NCBI GenBank assembly: GCA_033557835.1 | Contig: JAWQRO010000044.1 | Span: forward strand, 1 to 64,000 | DNA: 64,000 nt | Direction of reading: 5' to 3' | From: Helochares maculicollis | Taxonomy: Eukaryota; Arthropoda; Insecta; Coleoptera; Hydrophilidae | Shown: positions 25,321 to 38,660 of the stretch, one piece after another | Position numbering within the stretch: the first letter of the stretch is position 1 | Layout of the letters: each line of letters begins with the position of its first letter | The notes under the pieces: generated by a model | Seen by the model: the letters and a program-made list of their open reading frames with translations, nothing else | What the model was told of the DNA's origin: nothing | Database searches by the model: none | Position numbers and translations under genes: made by a program

Positions 25321-26226
25321 TAATACTTCGTACTTCATTTATTATTCCTTTTCTGTATTAAAATATTGTTTCTTAAAATCGTCAATTATTAACTAATTAA
25401 ATCCAACATTTACTTGTAACATTTCGCTTTGTTATTCAAGATTATATTTATGTTAACCATACTGACGAGAAGTTTTTATCTAAACATACCATTAATTGTT
25501 TCAATTTTAATCCGCATGCTCAATTACGTATAGTCGTTTATGTCAATATTATATATATGCTTTTGCTAATTACATTCTTTCATCATTTATTATAACGCAC
25601 ATAATGTTTTATTAAAAACCAATTCATACCTCTTCCTACACTTAGTTATACCCATTATATCCTTAAGAATACCTTTTATAAAAATAATTTGCGAAAACAT
25701 TCCATTTCTGTTTATTTTTTTAAATTCGACGTCTAACATTTTCAGCATTAATCATTTTTGTATATTATATTTACTAAAATCATCATTTATAATTTCTACA
25801 TAGCTTGTATTTTATGTTTTATTAGCCATCATATATTACCATACTTTGTATATGAACTTTAGAATGACCAAATTTTGTTTTTATCACCTTTTCTCTTTCT
25901 ACTAATGATTTGGTTGTTTTATTTTAACACTCATCAACACGAAATTCAATCATTTTATCTACTATATGAATTGTATTTTGAGAAATTTTATTATTAGTAT
26001 CATATTTGCTTTAAAAAAAGCAATGAATGTATTCATTCACATATTACCTTATTTTCAATATTCAACACAAAATTAAATCTTTTGACGATATTTAACAAAA
26101 TAAAATATTTAACCACCTTTTCAGTAAAACTATATTCTTAATTAAATGAATTTTTATACACTATGCAAATGTATCTCATTATTGTAATATTTAATTTATA
26201 TTATGTAAAGAATAGATAGAAATGGA

Positions 26227-26440
26227 AGTTCCAATGTAACATTCGTAGTTAAAACCAAATATTTCCACCAAATTTTTAAGAAAACCGAAAATCGATCTTT
26301 CGAGCGCATATAAAACAAAACAAAAGTTAAATCGCCATTTTCCTCTGAATTAACTCTACTTTTTCTTGTTTATCTTTTTCATCAACTAACAAACAATCGT
26401 TGATTGTAGAAAATTCAGCTTAAATTATCAAGTGTACCAT
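26227..26440 (+). repeat. Core repeat, copy 7
   Basis: Same as copy 11. The shortest core: block A is cut after CGAGCGCAT, so the ATTTCGTTGCCTTAC part is lost. Confidence 0.9.
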
Positions 26441-27316
26441 TAATAGTTCATACTTCATTTATTATTCCTTTTCTTTATTAAAATATTGTTTCTTAAAACC
26501 TTCAATTATTAATTAAGTTATTTGTAACATTTCGCTTTGTTATTCAAGAATATATTTTTGTTAACCATACTGAGGAGGAGTTTTTATCTAAACATACCAT
26601 TAATTGTTTCTATTTTAATCCGCATGCTCAATTCTTTTTATTCGTTTATGTCAATGTTTTATACGCTTTTGCTAATTACATTCTTTTATCATTTATTATA
26701 ACGCACATAATTTTTGATTAAAAACTAACTCACACATCTTCCTACACTGAGTTGTACCCATTATATCGTTAAGAATACCTTTTATAAAAATAATTTGAGA
26801 AAACACTCTATTTCTGTTTATTTTTTTTAAATTCGAGAACTAACATTTTCATATATTATACTAAAATCATCATTTATAATTTCTTCATAGCTTCTATTTC
26901 ACGTTTTATTAGCCATCATATATTACCCTTATTTTGTATATTAACTTTAGAATGACCAAATTTAATTTTTACCACCTTTTCTCTTTCTACTAATGATTTG
27001 GTTGTTTTATTTTAACACTCGTCAACAAGAAATTCAATCATTTTATCTACTATATGAATTGTATTTTGAGAAATTTTATTCTTAGAATCATATTTGCTTA
27101 AAAAATGCAATAATTGTATTCATTCACATATTATTATATTACTTTCAATATTCAACACAAAATTAAATCTTTTGACGTTGTTTACCATAATAAAATATTT
27201 AACCACCTTTTCAGTAAAACTATATTCTGAATTAAATCAATTTTTATACACTATCCAAATGTATCTCATTATTGTAATATTCAATGTATATTGTGTAAAG
27301 GAACATACAAAATAGA

Positions 27317-27575
27317 AGTTCCAATGCAACATTTCTATTTCAAATAAAATATTTCCACCGCGTTTTTAAGAGAACTGTAAATCGTTGATCTTTCGAGCGC
27401 ATTTTGTAGATTTGATTTCGTTGCCTTACAAACTATAAAACAAAACAAAACCTAAATCGCAGCTTTCTCCTGAATTTACTCTACTTTTTCTTGTTGTTTC
27501 TTGTTTATTTTTTTCATCAATTAACAAACGATCGTTGATTGTAGAAAATTCAGCTTAAATTATCAAATGTACCAT
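27317..27575 (+). repeat. Core repeat, copy 8
   Basis: Same as copy 12. Both blocks complete, ACAAACGATCGTTGATTG intact. Confidence 0.92.
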
Positions 27576-28395
27576 TAATACTTCGTACTTCATTTATTAT
27601 TCCTTTTCTGTATTAAAATATTGTTTCTTAAAAACCTTCAATTATTAATTAATTAAGTCAAACATTTATTTGTAACATTTTGCTTTGTTATTCAAGATTA
27701 TATTTGTTAACCATATTGACGAGGAGTTTTTATCTAAACATACCATTAATTGCTTCTATTTTAATCCGCTTCTCAATTCTGTTTATTCGTTTATGTCAAT
27801 ATTTTAAACGCTTTTGCTAATTACATTCTTTCATCATTTATTATAACGCACATACTGTTTGATTAAAAACCAATGCACACCTCTTCCTACACTTAGTTCT
27901 ACCCATTATATCGTTAAGAATAACTTTTATAAAAATAATTTGCGAAAACATTCTATTTGTTTATTTGTTTAAATTCGACGTCTACTATTTTCACCATGAA
28001 TCATTTTTGTATTTTATATTTACTAAAATCATCATTTATAATTCCTACATAGTTTGTATTTTACGTTTTATTAGCCATCATATATTACCCATATTTTGTA
28101 TATTAACTTTAGAATCACCAAACTTTATTTTTAACACCTTTTCTCTTTCTACTAATGATTTGGTTGTTTTATTTTAGCACTCGTCAACACTCGAAATGTA
28201 TTCATTCACATATTACCTTACTTTCAATACTCAACACAAAATTAAATGTTTTGGCGATGTTTACAAAAATAAAATATTTAACCACCTTTTCAGTAAAACT
28301 ATATTCTGAATTAAATCTATTTTTATACACTATCCAAATGTATCTCATTATTGTAATATTCAATGTATATTGAGCAAAGGAACATACAGAAGAGA

Positions 28396-28651
28396 AGTTC
28401 CAATGCAACATTTGTAGTTCAAACCAAATATTTCCACCACGTTTTTAAGAGAACCGTAAATCGTTGATCTTTCGAGCGCATATCGTAGATTTCATTTCCT
28501 TGCCTTACAAACTATAAAACAAAAGCTAAATCGCAGTTTTCCCCTGAATTTACTTTACTTTTTCTTATTCTTTCTTGTTTATTTTTATTTTTCACCAATT
28601 AACAAACAATCGATGATTGTAGAAAATTCAGCTTAAATTATCAAATGTACC
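28396..28651 (+). repeat. Core repeat, copy 9
   Basis: Duplicate of copy 5. Confidence 0.92.
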
Positions 28652-29539
28652 ATTAATACTTCGTACTTCATTTATTATTCCTTTTCTTTATTAAAATATT
28701 TTTTGTTAAAACCTTCAATTATTAATTAAGTTATTTGTAACATTTCGCTTTGTTATTCAAGATTATACTTATATTAACCATTCTGACGAAGAGTTTTTAT
28801 CTAAACATACCATTAATTGTTATTATTTTAATCGGCATGCTCAATTACATTTATTCATTGTCAATATTGTATACGCTTTTGCTAACTACATTCTTTCATT
28901 ATTTATTATAACGCACATAATGTTTCATTAAAAACCAATTCACACCTCTTCCTACACTTAGTTGTACCCATTATATCGTTAATAATACCTTTTATAGAAA
29001 TAATTTGCGAAAACACTATTTCTGTTTATTTTTTTAAATTCGACGTCTACTATTTTCACCATTAACCATTTTCGTATATTATACTAAAATCATCATTTAT
29101 AATTTCTTCGTAACTTGTATTTCACGTTTTATTAGCTATCATATGTTACCCATTATTTGTATATTAACTTTAGAATGACCAAATTTTATTTTTACTACCG
29201 TTTCTCTCTCTATTAATGATTTGGTTGTTTTATTTTAGCACTCGTCAACACGAAATCCAATCATTTTATCTACTATATGAATTGTATTTTGAGAAATTTT
29301 ATTCTTAGTATCATATTTGCTTAAAAAATGCAATAATTGTATTCATTCACATATTATTATATAACTTTCAATATTCAACACAAAATTAAATCTTTTCACG
29401 ATGTTTACTAAAATAAAATATTTAGCCACCTTTTCAGTAAAACTATATTCTGAATTAAATCAATTTTTATACACTATCCAAATGTATCTCATTATTGTAA
29501 TATTCAATGTATATTGTGTAAAGAAACATACAAAATAGA

Positions 29540-29775
29540 AGTTCCAATGCAACATTTGTAGTTCAAACCAAATATTTCCACTGCGTTTTTAAGAGACCCG
29601 TATATCGTTGATCTTTCGAGCGCATTTCGTAGATTTCATTTAGTTGCCTTACAAACTATAAAACAAAACAAAAGCTAAATCGCTGTTTTGCTTGTTCTTT
29701 CTTGTTTATTTTTTCATCAGTTAACAAACGATCGTTGATTGTAGAAAATTCAGCTTAAATTATCAAATGTACCAT
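29540..29775 (+). repeat. Core repeat, copy 10
   Basis: Duplicate of copy 6. Confidence 0.92.
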
Positions 29776-30681
29776 TAATACTTCGTACTTCATTTATTAT
29801 TCCTTTTCTGTATTAAAATATTGTTTCTTAAAATCGTCAATTATTAACTAATTAAATCCAACATTTACTTGTAACATTTCGCTTTGTTATTCAAGATTAT
29901 ATTTATGTTAACCATACTGACGAGAAGTTTTTATCTAAACATACCATTAATTGTTTCAATTTTAATCCGCATGCTCAATTACGTATAGTCGTTTATGTCA
30001 ATATTATATATATGCTTTTGCTAATTACATTCTTTCATCATTTATTATAACGCACATAATGTTTTATTAAAAACCAATTCATACCTCTTCCTACACTTAG
30101 TTATACCCATTATATCCTTAAGAATACCTTTTATAAAAATAATTTGCGAAAACATTCCATTTCTGTTTATTTTTTTAAATTCGACGTCTAACATTTTCAG
30201 CATTAATCATTTTTGTATATTATATTTACTAAAATCATCATTTATAATTTCTACATAGCTTGTATTTTATGTTTTATTAGCCATCATATATTACCATACT
30301 TTGTATATGAACTTTAGAATGACCAAATTTTGTTTTTATCACCTTTTCTCTTTCTACTAATGATTTGGTTGTTTTATTTTAACACTCATCAACACGAAAT
30401 TCAATCATTTTATCTACTATATGAATTGTATTTTGAGAAATTTTATTATTAGTATCATATTTGCTTTAAAAAAAGCAATGAATGTATTCATTCACATATT
30501 ACCTTATTTTCAATATTCAACACAAAATTAAATCTTTTGACGATATTTAACAAAATAAAATATTTAACCACCTTTTCAGTAAAACTATATTCTTAATTAA
30601 ATGAATTTTTATACACTATGCAAATGTATCTCATTATTGTAATATTTAATTTATATTATGTAAAGAATAGATAGAAATGGA

Positions 30682-30895
30682 AGTTCCAATGTAACATTCG
30701 TAGTTAAAACCAAATATTTCCACCAAATTTTTAAGAAAACCGAAAATCGATCTTTCGAGCGCATATAAAACAAAACAAAAGTTAAATCGCCATTTTCCTC
30801 TGAATTAACTCTACTTTTTCTTGTTTATCTTTTTCATCAACTAACAAACAATCGTTGATTGTAGAAAATTCAGCTTAAATTATCAAGTGTACCAT
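30682..30895 (+). repeat. Core repeat, copy 11
   Basis: Duplicate of copy 7, including the block A deletion. Confidence 0.9.
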
Positions 30896-31771
30896 TAATA
30901 GTTCATACTTCATTTATTATTCCTTTTCTTTATTAAAATATTGTTTCTTAAAACCTTCAATTATTAATTAAGTTATTTGTAACATTTCGCTTTGTTATTC
31001 AAGAATATATTTTTGTTAACCATACTGAGGAGGAGTTTTTATCTAAACATACCATTAATTGTTTCTATTTTAATCCGCATGCTCAATTCTTTTTATTCGT
31101 TTATGTCAATGTTTTATACGCTTTTGCTAATTACATTCTTTTATCATTTATTATAACGCACATAATTTTTGATTAAAAACTAACTCACACATCTTCCTAC
31201 ACTGAGTTGTACCCATTATATCGTTAAGAATACCTTTTATAAAAATAATTTGAGAAAACACTCTATTTCTGTTTATTTTTTTTAAATTCGAGAACTAACA
31301 TTTTCATATATTATACTAAAATCATCATTTATAATTTCTTCATAGCTTCTATTTCACGTTTTATTAGCCATCATATATTACCCTTATTTTGTATATTAAC
31401 TTTAGAATGACCAAATTTAATTTTTACCACCTTTTCTCTTTCTACTAATGATTTGGTTGTTTTATTTTAACACTCGTCAACAAGAAATTCAATCATTTTA
31501 TCTACTATATGAATTGTATTTTGAGAAATTTTATTCTTAGAATCATATTTGCTTAAAAAATGCAATAATTGTATTCATTCACATATTATTATATTACTTT
31601 CAATATTCAACACAAAATTAAATCTTTTGACGTTGTTTACCATAATAAAATATTTAACCACCTTTTCAGTAAAACTATATTCTGAATTAAATCAATTTTT
31701 ATACACTATCCAAATGTATCTCATTATTGTAATATTCAATGTATATTGTGTAAAGGAACATACAAAATAGA

Positions 31772-32030
31772 AGTTCCAATGCAACATTTCTATTTCAAAT
31801 AAAATATTTCCACCGCGTTTTTAAGAGAACTGTAAATCGTTGATCTTTCGAGCGCATTTTGTAGATTTGATTTCGTTGCCTTACAAACTATAAAACAAAA
31901 CAAAACCTAAATCGCAGCTTTCTCCTGAATTTACTCTACTTTTTCTTGTTGTTTCTTGTTTATTTTTTTCATCAATTAACAAACGATCGTTGATTGTAGA
32001 AAATTCAGCTTAAATTATCAAATGTACCAT
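31772..32030 (+). repeat. Core repeat, copy 12
   Basis: Duplicate of copy 8. Confidence 0.92.
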
Positions 32031-32928
32031 TAATACTTCGTACTTCATTTATTATTCCTTTTCTGTATTAAAATATTGTTTTTTAAAACCTTCAATTATT
32101 AACTAATTAAATCCAACATTTATTTGTAACATTTCACTTTGTTATTCAAGAATATATTTATGTTAACCATACTGACGAGGAGTATTTATCTAAACATACC
32201 ATTAATTGTTTTATTTTAATCCGCCTGCTCAATTACGTTTATTCATTTTTGTCAATATTTTATATACGGTTTTAGTAATTACATTCTTTCATTATATATT
32301 ATAACGCACATGATGATTCATTAAAAACTAATCCACACCTCTTCCTACACTTAGTTGTACCCATTATATCATTAAGAATACCTTTTATAAAAATAATTTG
32401 CGAAAACCTATTTCTGTTTATTATTTTAAATTCGACGTCTAACATTTTCACCATTAACCTTTTTTGTATATTATACTAAAATTATCATTTATAATTTCTG
32501 CATAGTTTGTATTTCACGTTTTATTAGCCATCATATATTACCCATATTTTGTATATTAACTTTAGAATGACCAAACTTTATTTTTACCACCTTTTCTTTT
32601 TCTACAAATGATTTGGTTGTTTTATTTAAGCGCTCATCAACACGAAATTGAATAATTTTATCTACTATATGAATTGTATTTTGAGAAATTTTATTCTTAG
32701 TATCATATTTGCTTATAAAATGCAATGATTGTATTCATTCACATATTATCTTACTTTCAATATTCAACATAAAATTAAATCTTTTGACGATGTTTACCAA
32801 AATAAAATATTTAACCACCTTTTCAGTAAAACTATATTCTGAATTAAATCAATTTTTATACACTGTCCAAATTTATCTTATTATTGTAATATTCAATGTA
32901 TATTGTGTAAAGGAACATATAAAATAGA

Positions 32929-33186
32929 AGTTCCAATGCAACATTTGTAGTTCAAACCAAATATTTCCACTGCGTTTTTAAGAGAACCGTAAATCGTTGA
33001 TCTTTCGAGCGCATTTCGTAGATTTCATTTAGTTGCCTTACAAACTATAAAACAAAACAAAAGCTAAATCGCTGTTTTCCTCTGAATTTACTCTACTTTT
33101 TCTTGTTCTTCCTTGTTTATTTTTTTCATCAATTAACAAACGATCGTTGATTGTAGAAAATTCAGCTTAAATTATCAAATGTACCA
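32929..33186 (+). repeat. Core repeat, copy 13
   Basis: Last core of the 1.1-kb array; the monomer similarity stops shortly after at about 33240. Confidence 0.92.
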
Positions 33187-33239
33187 TTAATACTTCGTAC
33201 TGCATCTATTATTCCTTTTCTTTATTAAAATTTAGAAAT

Positions 33240-34733
33240 GTCAAATTTTGCTTTGCATCACAATCATGTTAGGTTTAAATATATTTATTCTAATCAACGA
33301 GTTAGATATTTTAAATGACTATATAAATAAGTATAAATTATTTCTAGCAACAATAGTAATACTATTTTAAAAAATATAAATATGTAGCGTAACTGTTCAC
33401 TTTTCTTTACTTCACTAATTTATTGTTTTAATCAGCTTGAGCCTAATTCATAAAAATTCTCGAAATACATTTACTAAATAATTTCCTTTATAATATTAAA
33501 CATTGTATATTTCAACTACGACTTGATTATTCATGCTCGATTCCGCAATTTTCATATTTCATTAGTAATTGGAATAACAATTTTCATAAATAATTGAATG
33601 TATTGCTTATTGTATAAATATATATTGCACTTTAAACATTTCATTGTCTGCTTTAAAAAGTATAAATTACTTGAATTTGTCTTAATATGTTGCAATAAAA
33701 TTCGCATTTTGTTTCTTATTTTATTTATGTAACCATTTCCACCACAAATGAAAGGAAAGGTCTATTCATCAATTAAATCGTCTTTTAATTATATTAAATA
33801 GTGCGTTCTACTAAAATTGTTTTGTTTTTATCACTCGCATACACAACTAATTTTTATCTTGTATCATAAATATAAAATATCTTTCCACCTGCTCCACATG
33901 GTTTTTTCATTTATTTCAGTGTTATTATCACATTCTTTTCAATTACATCTCCATGTTTCTGGAGTTTCATAGCTTGTTTTTGTAGATAACATTAATAGAT
34001 AGATTTATTTATGTACCTTATCATATTTCATTCTACATTATTTACATTTTATCAGCAATTATCGTCTAGAAAATTTTAAATAAATTTTTACTATTTTGAA
34101 AAATATCTTAGTTTTCATTGATAGCATACCACGTGTATTTTGTAAAAAAAACAATTTTTAGCAATTTGCATTTTGTATTTTAATAATGTAGTTAGTAAAT
34201 GTAACCTACAATAACTGAACCAATATAAACATATAGAAAAGTAAATCATTTTGTAATCATATCATATTTGTTACCCTATTTTGTTTACGATTTAACATAA
34301 TGGTGAAATTATTCATTTCATGGTTTATACGTATTTGAATTTAGTATCATTGTACTCTTCTCAATTATATTTCACTATTATATATCTTCACTTTATTACC
34401 AATCACCCTTGAATAGTATATGTGGAACAAATAAATCAAACTTCAATTATGGCTATTCGTGTTAATTTAATTTCTATTGTATTCATTTTCATTTATTTCG
34501 TTATTTTATCTATCATCTGTAACTTTTACGTTACACTTTTGAATTACATTAATTGTACTCTAATTGTCTCTAAATATAAAATTATTATTAATATCTTATG
34601 TATCTCTTTTTAATCAAAAACTTCCAATCATTTTACATGTATGACACAAATTTTTGTTTTTATTTTGTATTAAATTTAGGTGAAAAATTTATTAAAACAC
34701 AATGTTTAAATTATGAGACAAAATAAAATCAAA
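33240..34733. other. G-poor filler between subfamilies
   Basis: No core or pyrimidine motif. A 63-codon ORF at 34422-34613 is T-rich and unconvincing. Confidence 0.5.
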
Positions 34734-34990
34734 AGTTCCAATGTAACATTTGTAATTGAAACCAAATATTTCTACCGCGTTTTTAATAAACCGTAAATCG
34801 TTGATCTTTCGAGCGCATTTCGTAGATTTCATTTCGTTGCCTTACAAACTAGAACAAATCAAAAGCTAAGTCGTCGTTTTTTCCCTAAATTGACTTTATT
34901 TTTTCTTATGCTTTCTTGTTTCTGTTCTCGTAGATTGCAAACGATCGTTGATTGTAGAAAATTCAGCTTAAATTATTCAAATGCACATTA
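34734..34990 (+). repeat. Core repeat, copy 14 (close to consensus)
   Basis: This copy best represents the long form. The 9-mer ATCGTTGAT occurs in block A at 34797 and again in block B at 34944, 147 bp apart. The pyrimidine tract before block B ends TCTCGTAG. Confidence 0.93.
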
Positions 34991-37900
34991 AAACTCTTTT
35001 TTTACGAAAATTTCAAATCAAACATTTACTTTCCATCACAAGGTAGTGAAAACTACAAATTTAGATATATTACTATAAATATAATTTTTTTGTTTTTCTA
35101 AATTCCATTAATTTATTGATTTAAACTTTTTCAATCTAACTCTCAGAACTTCTCGACAAACAGCAACTACATTTAGTTTTTAACCAACTGCAGTCATTCC
35201 TAATTTAAGTAGTTCTATAAATGTGGACTTTTTTTTGTTTTGCAATCGAATCATGTCCTATTTAATCTATAAATCAAGTCTACTGCTTTTAATGTTATGT
35301 TCGTTTTTGCTTTAAATAATAATTTCATATTCCTTTGCATTAATAGTGTAAATCACAACTAAATGTTTTCATTTGCATTGCACCATTCTTTGATTTTTGA
35401 TTATTTATTCTCACTTTTAGCATTATGCAAAATGCCTCTCGTACTCTGCTATTTTTAGTTAAGATTTTTTTTACATAACATTTCATATTCATTACATACA
35501 GTTTTCATTAATGAATTTAATATTATACTTATTTACCATATATTCTATGATTCTGTTTATTCTGTCTAATATAACTACTTTGTTTCAATTTTGTCTTTCA
35601 TAGCCACCAATTCAATTGTCTAGTGAAAAAATTTTATATTATCATTCAAAATATTTATTTGGTGTAATTTTATTTTTCATTGTTCCATTCTTTGTTTATT
35701 ATTTTATTTTATTTTAACTTTGGACATGTAGGATTTTTGTCATGATTCATTATTATGTGTAGTGTAAATTAAATTCTCTGCTAGATTATTCATCGGTATA
35801 AATAAAAATTTTATATAAGTAACCATGTATTAATTCTTTTATCAACTTCAGTTCCGAACTTTTATACATATATTTATTTGTCCGTACGATTATTTTATTC
35901 AATTGGTCGATTGTATAATCTTCATCTGCTCTATTAGTCAGCTATTTTCCTTTATAATATACCACATTCATTTATTACGAACATATCTTCATATTTTAAA
36001 GTTAAGGAAACGCTTTTCTCACATTTTTTAGATATTTCAAGCTGTGTTTATACTATAGTCAATTCAATACACTTGTGTTTATTATATTTAATCATTATGT
36101 ACCTTATGTTTGATCAAAACTGGGATATTACAGTTTATTTATCAACTTTCATTTAGTCATGTCTTATATATGCACTTTTATTCATTATTAAAATGTAAGT
36201 TTGAATTTTTTATAGCCGCTACAAATATTTAGACCTAAATAAAAAATAATGTGCGAATTGTTTACAGTAAAATTCAACATTTTCGAAAATCCATTTTATC
36301 ATCGCTTTCAGGATTACAGCATAGATTAAATTTTCTCTAAATATCATAGCTGTGTTCATTGTTCAGAAATACAGTTTTTAAGTATACTGTCATTATATGG
36401 ATCGATATGATTCTTCGTTCTTATAATTAATGATTTTTCAAATTATTTTAAATGTATCACTTGCATTCTTTCTTCTAGGTTTCATTTTACTACCTCTTTT
36501 ATGCATATTATATTTTAAACGTCATATTTCGGAGTGTACTTGTGCTCTCATATTACTTTCTATTTGACACTTTATTTTTTTTATTTTTTATTTTAGTCAC
36601 CCTGCAAAAAGTTTGTGATATCTAATTTACACTCATTTGTATAGAATACATTTTAAATTTAACTTGCTTGAACCTTTAATTCAATTTTGTAATATTAAAT
36701 GATTTATTTTCTAGTTTGTTTGGTGCCTTTCTGCATCCATATAAAGCTAACATTTGTACTCTTTTATTGTTTTACTCAAATATTTGTAAATGTTTTAGAT
36801 TATTGCACTTATTTAAAATATATTTGTTATACATTTGACATCTTGCCATCTACATATTATGTCTATTATGTTATTTAATAGTTTTAAACAACTTCTCTGC
36901 CCGTTGATTCGTTATTTATAAATTTCTGATTTGTTAATATTATTCACTATTTCATAATAATGATTCGTATATATAAAAAGTTTATTATTATCACCTTATA
37001 ATTATTTATTACCTATTCTAAATGCGAAAATGTATTGCAAAATATTTGTACTTTAATACTGTAAAGCTACCTTTCTACCGTTTATACTATGATCTAACTA
37101 AATTTTTATGGTTAAACTATTTTGGAATACATAGTTTGTATAGTCGTTATAGGAAATTATTTGAAAATAGTTAGGATCTTTCGTCTCTTTTCTACTACTT
37201 TACATTTATAAATGTCTAATATAACAACTTTGTTTCAATTTTGTCTTTCATAGCCACCAATTCAATTCTCTCATGAAAACCTTTTATATAATCGTTCAAA
37301 ATATTTACTATTTTAATTTTGTACACGTAGGATTTTTGTCAAGATTCATTATTATGTGTAGTATAAATTAAATTCCCTGCTAGATTATTCATCAATTTCC
37401 TTAATTTATTAGCTTTTTCGAATATAAAAACTAAATCATTCCCGTTACCTCTATAAAAAATTATTAGATATAACTCATACAAACGCATCTGTAAGTTTAT
37501 TATAAGTAAAAGAATCTTGTTAATTATTTTATTTTCCATTAAGCATTTTGTTTTATCTCTATAATTTTAATAATGTTATTGTAAGAATTCTAACATTCAA
37601 CCTTGACGTTTTCTACGACGTCAGAAAAATATATGTATTTCCTATTCACAACTTCCTATTTATTATTAAATTCATTGTCTAGCATTTTAACTAAGAGCTT
37701 TTTAAATTACCTAAAAATTAAATCCTTAATCCAATTAAATTGTCTCTTTTAAATATAAAATATTCTATTGTTTTTACTTCTTTCATATACATATACATAT
37801 ATGTCCTTCAAAACTATCTCATACCTTAGCAATTTTTTTCCCATGTTTGTATACGATACAAAAATTTTAATTGCAGTTATAAGGAAACAACATTTTAATC

Positions 37901-38400
37901 TGCTATTCAGTTTCAACATTATATGATTCAATTTAACCTGTTTGAGACCTTTTTCCTTTAATATAAACCCTCTCTCATAAATTTTGTATCCTATGAATCA
38001 TATTAAAACCATTTCCGCATCTCCCAATTACTCGTTTTCAACATTCATAAATACCAAAACTAACCACTTCGAACAATCAAGATTTTATATCAACAGCTTA
38101 TCATCAAATGCACACCCATGGCTTTAAATTTAGAAAAATCTACCTAAATTATTCACCTCATGATTAAAATTTTGTACTATCATTTATTTCTTAATTATAT
38201 TTCTTAATACTGTCATAGATTCATCATCGAATTTCAGTATCATTAACATTTCTGTCGTAATCAATTTTATATCTAGATGATATCAACACTGAGATTTTTT
38301 AAATTCATATAACAAAACATAAAAAATTATTATTTCATTTATTGAAACTATTTAAGTTATTTTTTAAAATTGCACCTATACAGAATATTCAAATCAGAAG
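34991..38400. other. G-poor filler without cores
   Basis: Contains the right member of the 20770/35790 pair. A short local repeat (TTTGTTTCAATTTTGTCTTTC) occurs near 35580 and 37229. No gene recognised. Confidence 0.55.
35790..36560 (+). repeat. Segmental duplicate, right copy (pairs with 20770-21600)
   Basis: Same phrases in the same order and orientation as 20770-21600, slightly shorter because of small deletions. Confidence 0.82.
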
Positions 38401-38404
38401 CGAA

Positions 38405-38660
38405 AGTTCCAACAGAACATAAGCATTTTAAACCAAATATTTCCACCACGCTTTTAATAAACCGTAAATCGTTGATCTTTCGAGCGCATTTCGTAGATTT
38501 CATTTCGTAGATTTCATTTCGTCGCCTAAATCAAAAGCTAAATCCTTGCTATTTGCCCTAAATTGACTTTATTTAATTATTTGTTTCTTGTTTCTCTCTT
38601 CGTAGATTACAAACGATAGTCGATTATGGAAAATTCAGCTTAAAGTGCCAAATGCACATT
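38405..38660 (+). repeat. Core repeat, copy 15
   Basis: Has a local tandem doubling of GTAGATTTCATTTC and then lacks the CCTTACAAACTATAA part of block A. Confidence 0.9.

Larger units (their letters stand above)
23865..27626 (+). repeat. Higher-order repeat, left copy (nearly exact match to 28320-32081)
   Basis: About 3.76 kb covering cores 5-8 recurs at an offset of exactly 4455 bp, with no difference found where I compared the two by eye. Outside these limits the copies diverge at once (left: AAATCAATTTT against AAATCTATTTT; right: GTTTCTTAAAAACC against GTTTTTTAAAACC). Confidence 0.9.
28320..32081 (+). repeat. Higher-order repeat, right copy
   Basis: Matches 23865-27626 (offset 4455 bp, four monomers). 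It is either a very recent duplication, a gene-conversion product, or an assembly duplication. Confidence 0.9.
21980..33240 (+). repeat. Tandem array of ten ~1.1-kb monomers
   Basis: Ten successive cores (copies 4-13) start at 22801, 23941, 25085, 26227, 27317, 28396, 29540, 30682, 31772 and 32929, spaced 1079-1157 bp. Each monomer is core plus ~850 bp of shared filler (phrases such as TTATAACGCACATAAT and CTAATGATTTGGTTG). Cores of this family have a distinct subtype: the CTTCGTAG before block B is replaced by a TCATCAATTAACAAACG-type join, and the tail reads TGTACCATTAATACTTCG. Confidence 0.93.

Noticed and set aside
22656..32927. A 64-73 codon ORF recurring in six of the 1.1-kb monomers (22656, 23724, 27094, 28155, 31549, 32709)
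   Set aside because: Its recurrence follows from tandem duplication. Other monomers have it broken, the residues are those expected of T-rich DNA (F, L, I, Y), and start sites differ between copies.
22801..33186. Regularly spaced repeats that could suggest a CRISPR array
   Set aside because: Units are ~1.1 kb with ~250-bp cores and similar filler between them, in a eukaryotic setting with mariner elements. Nothing resembles short repeats with unique spacers.
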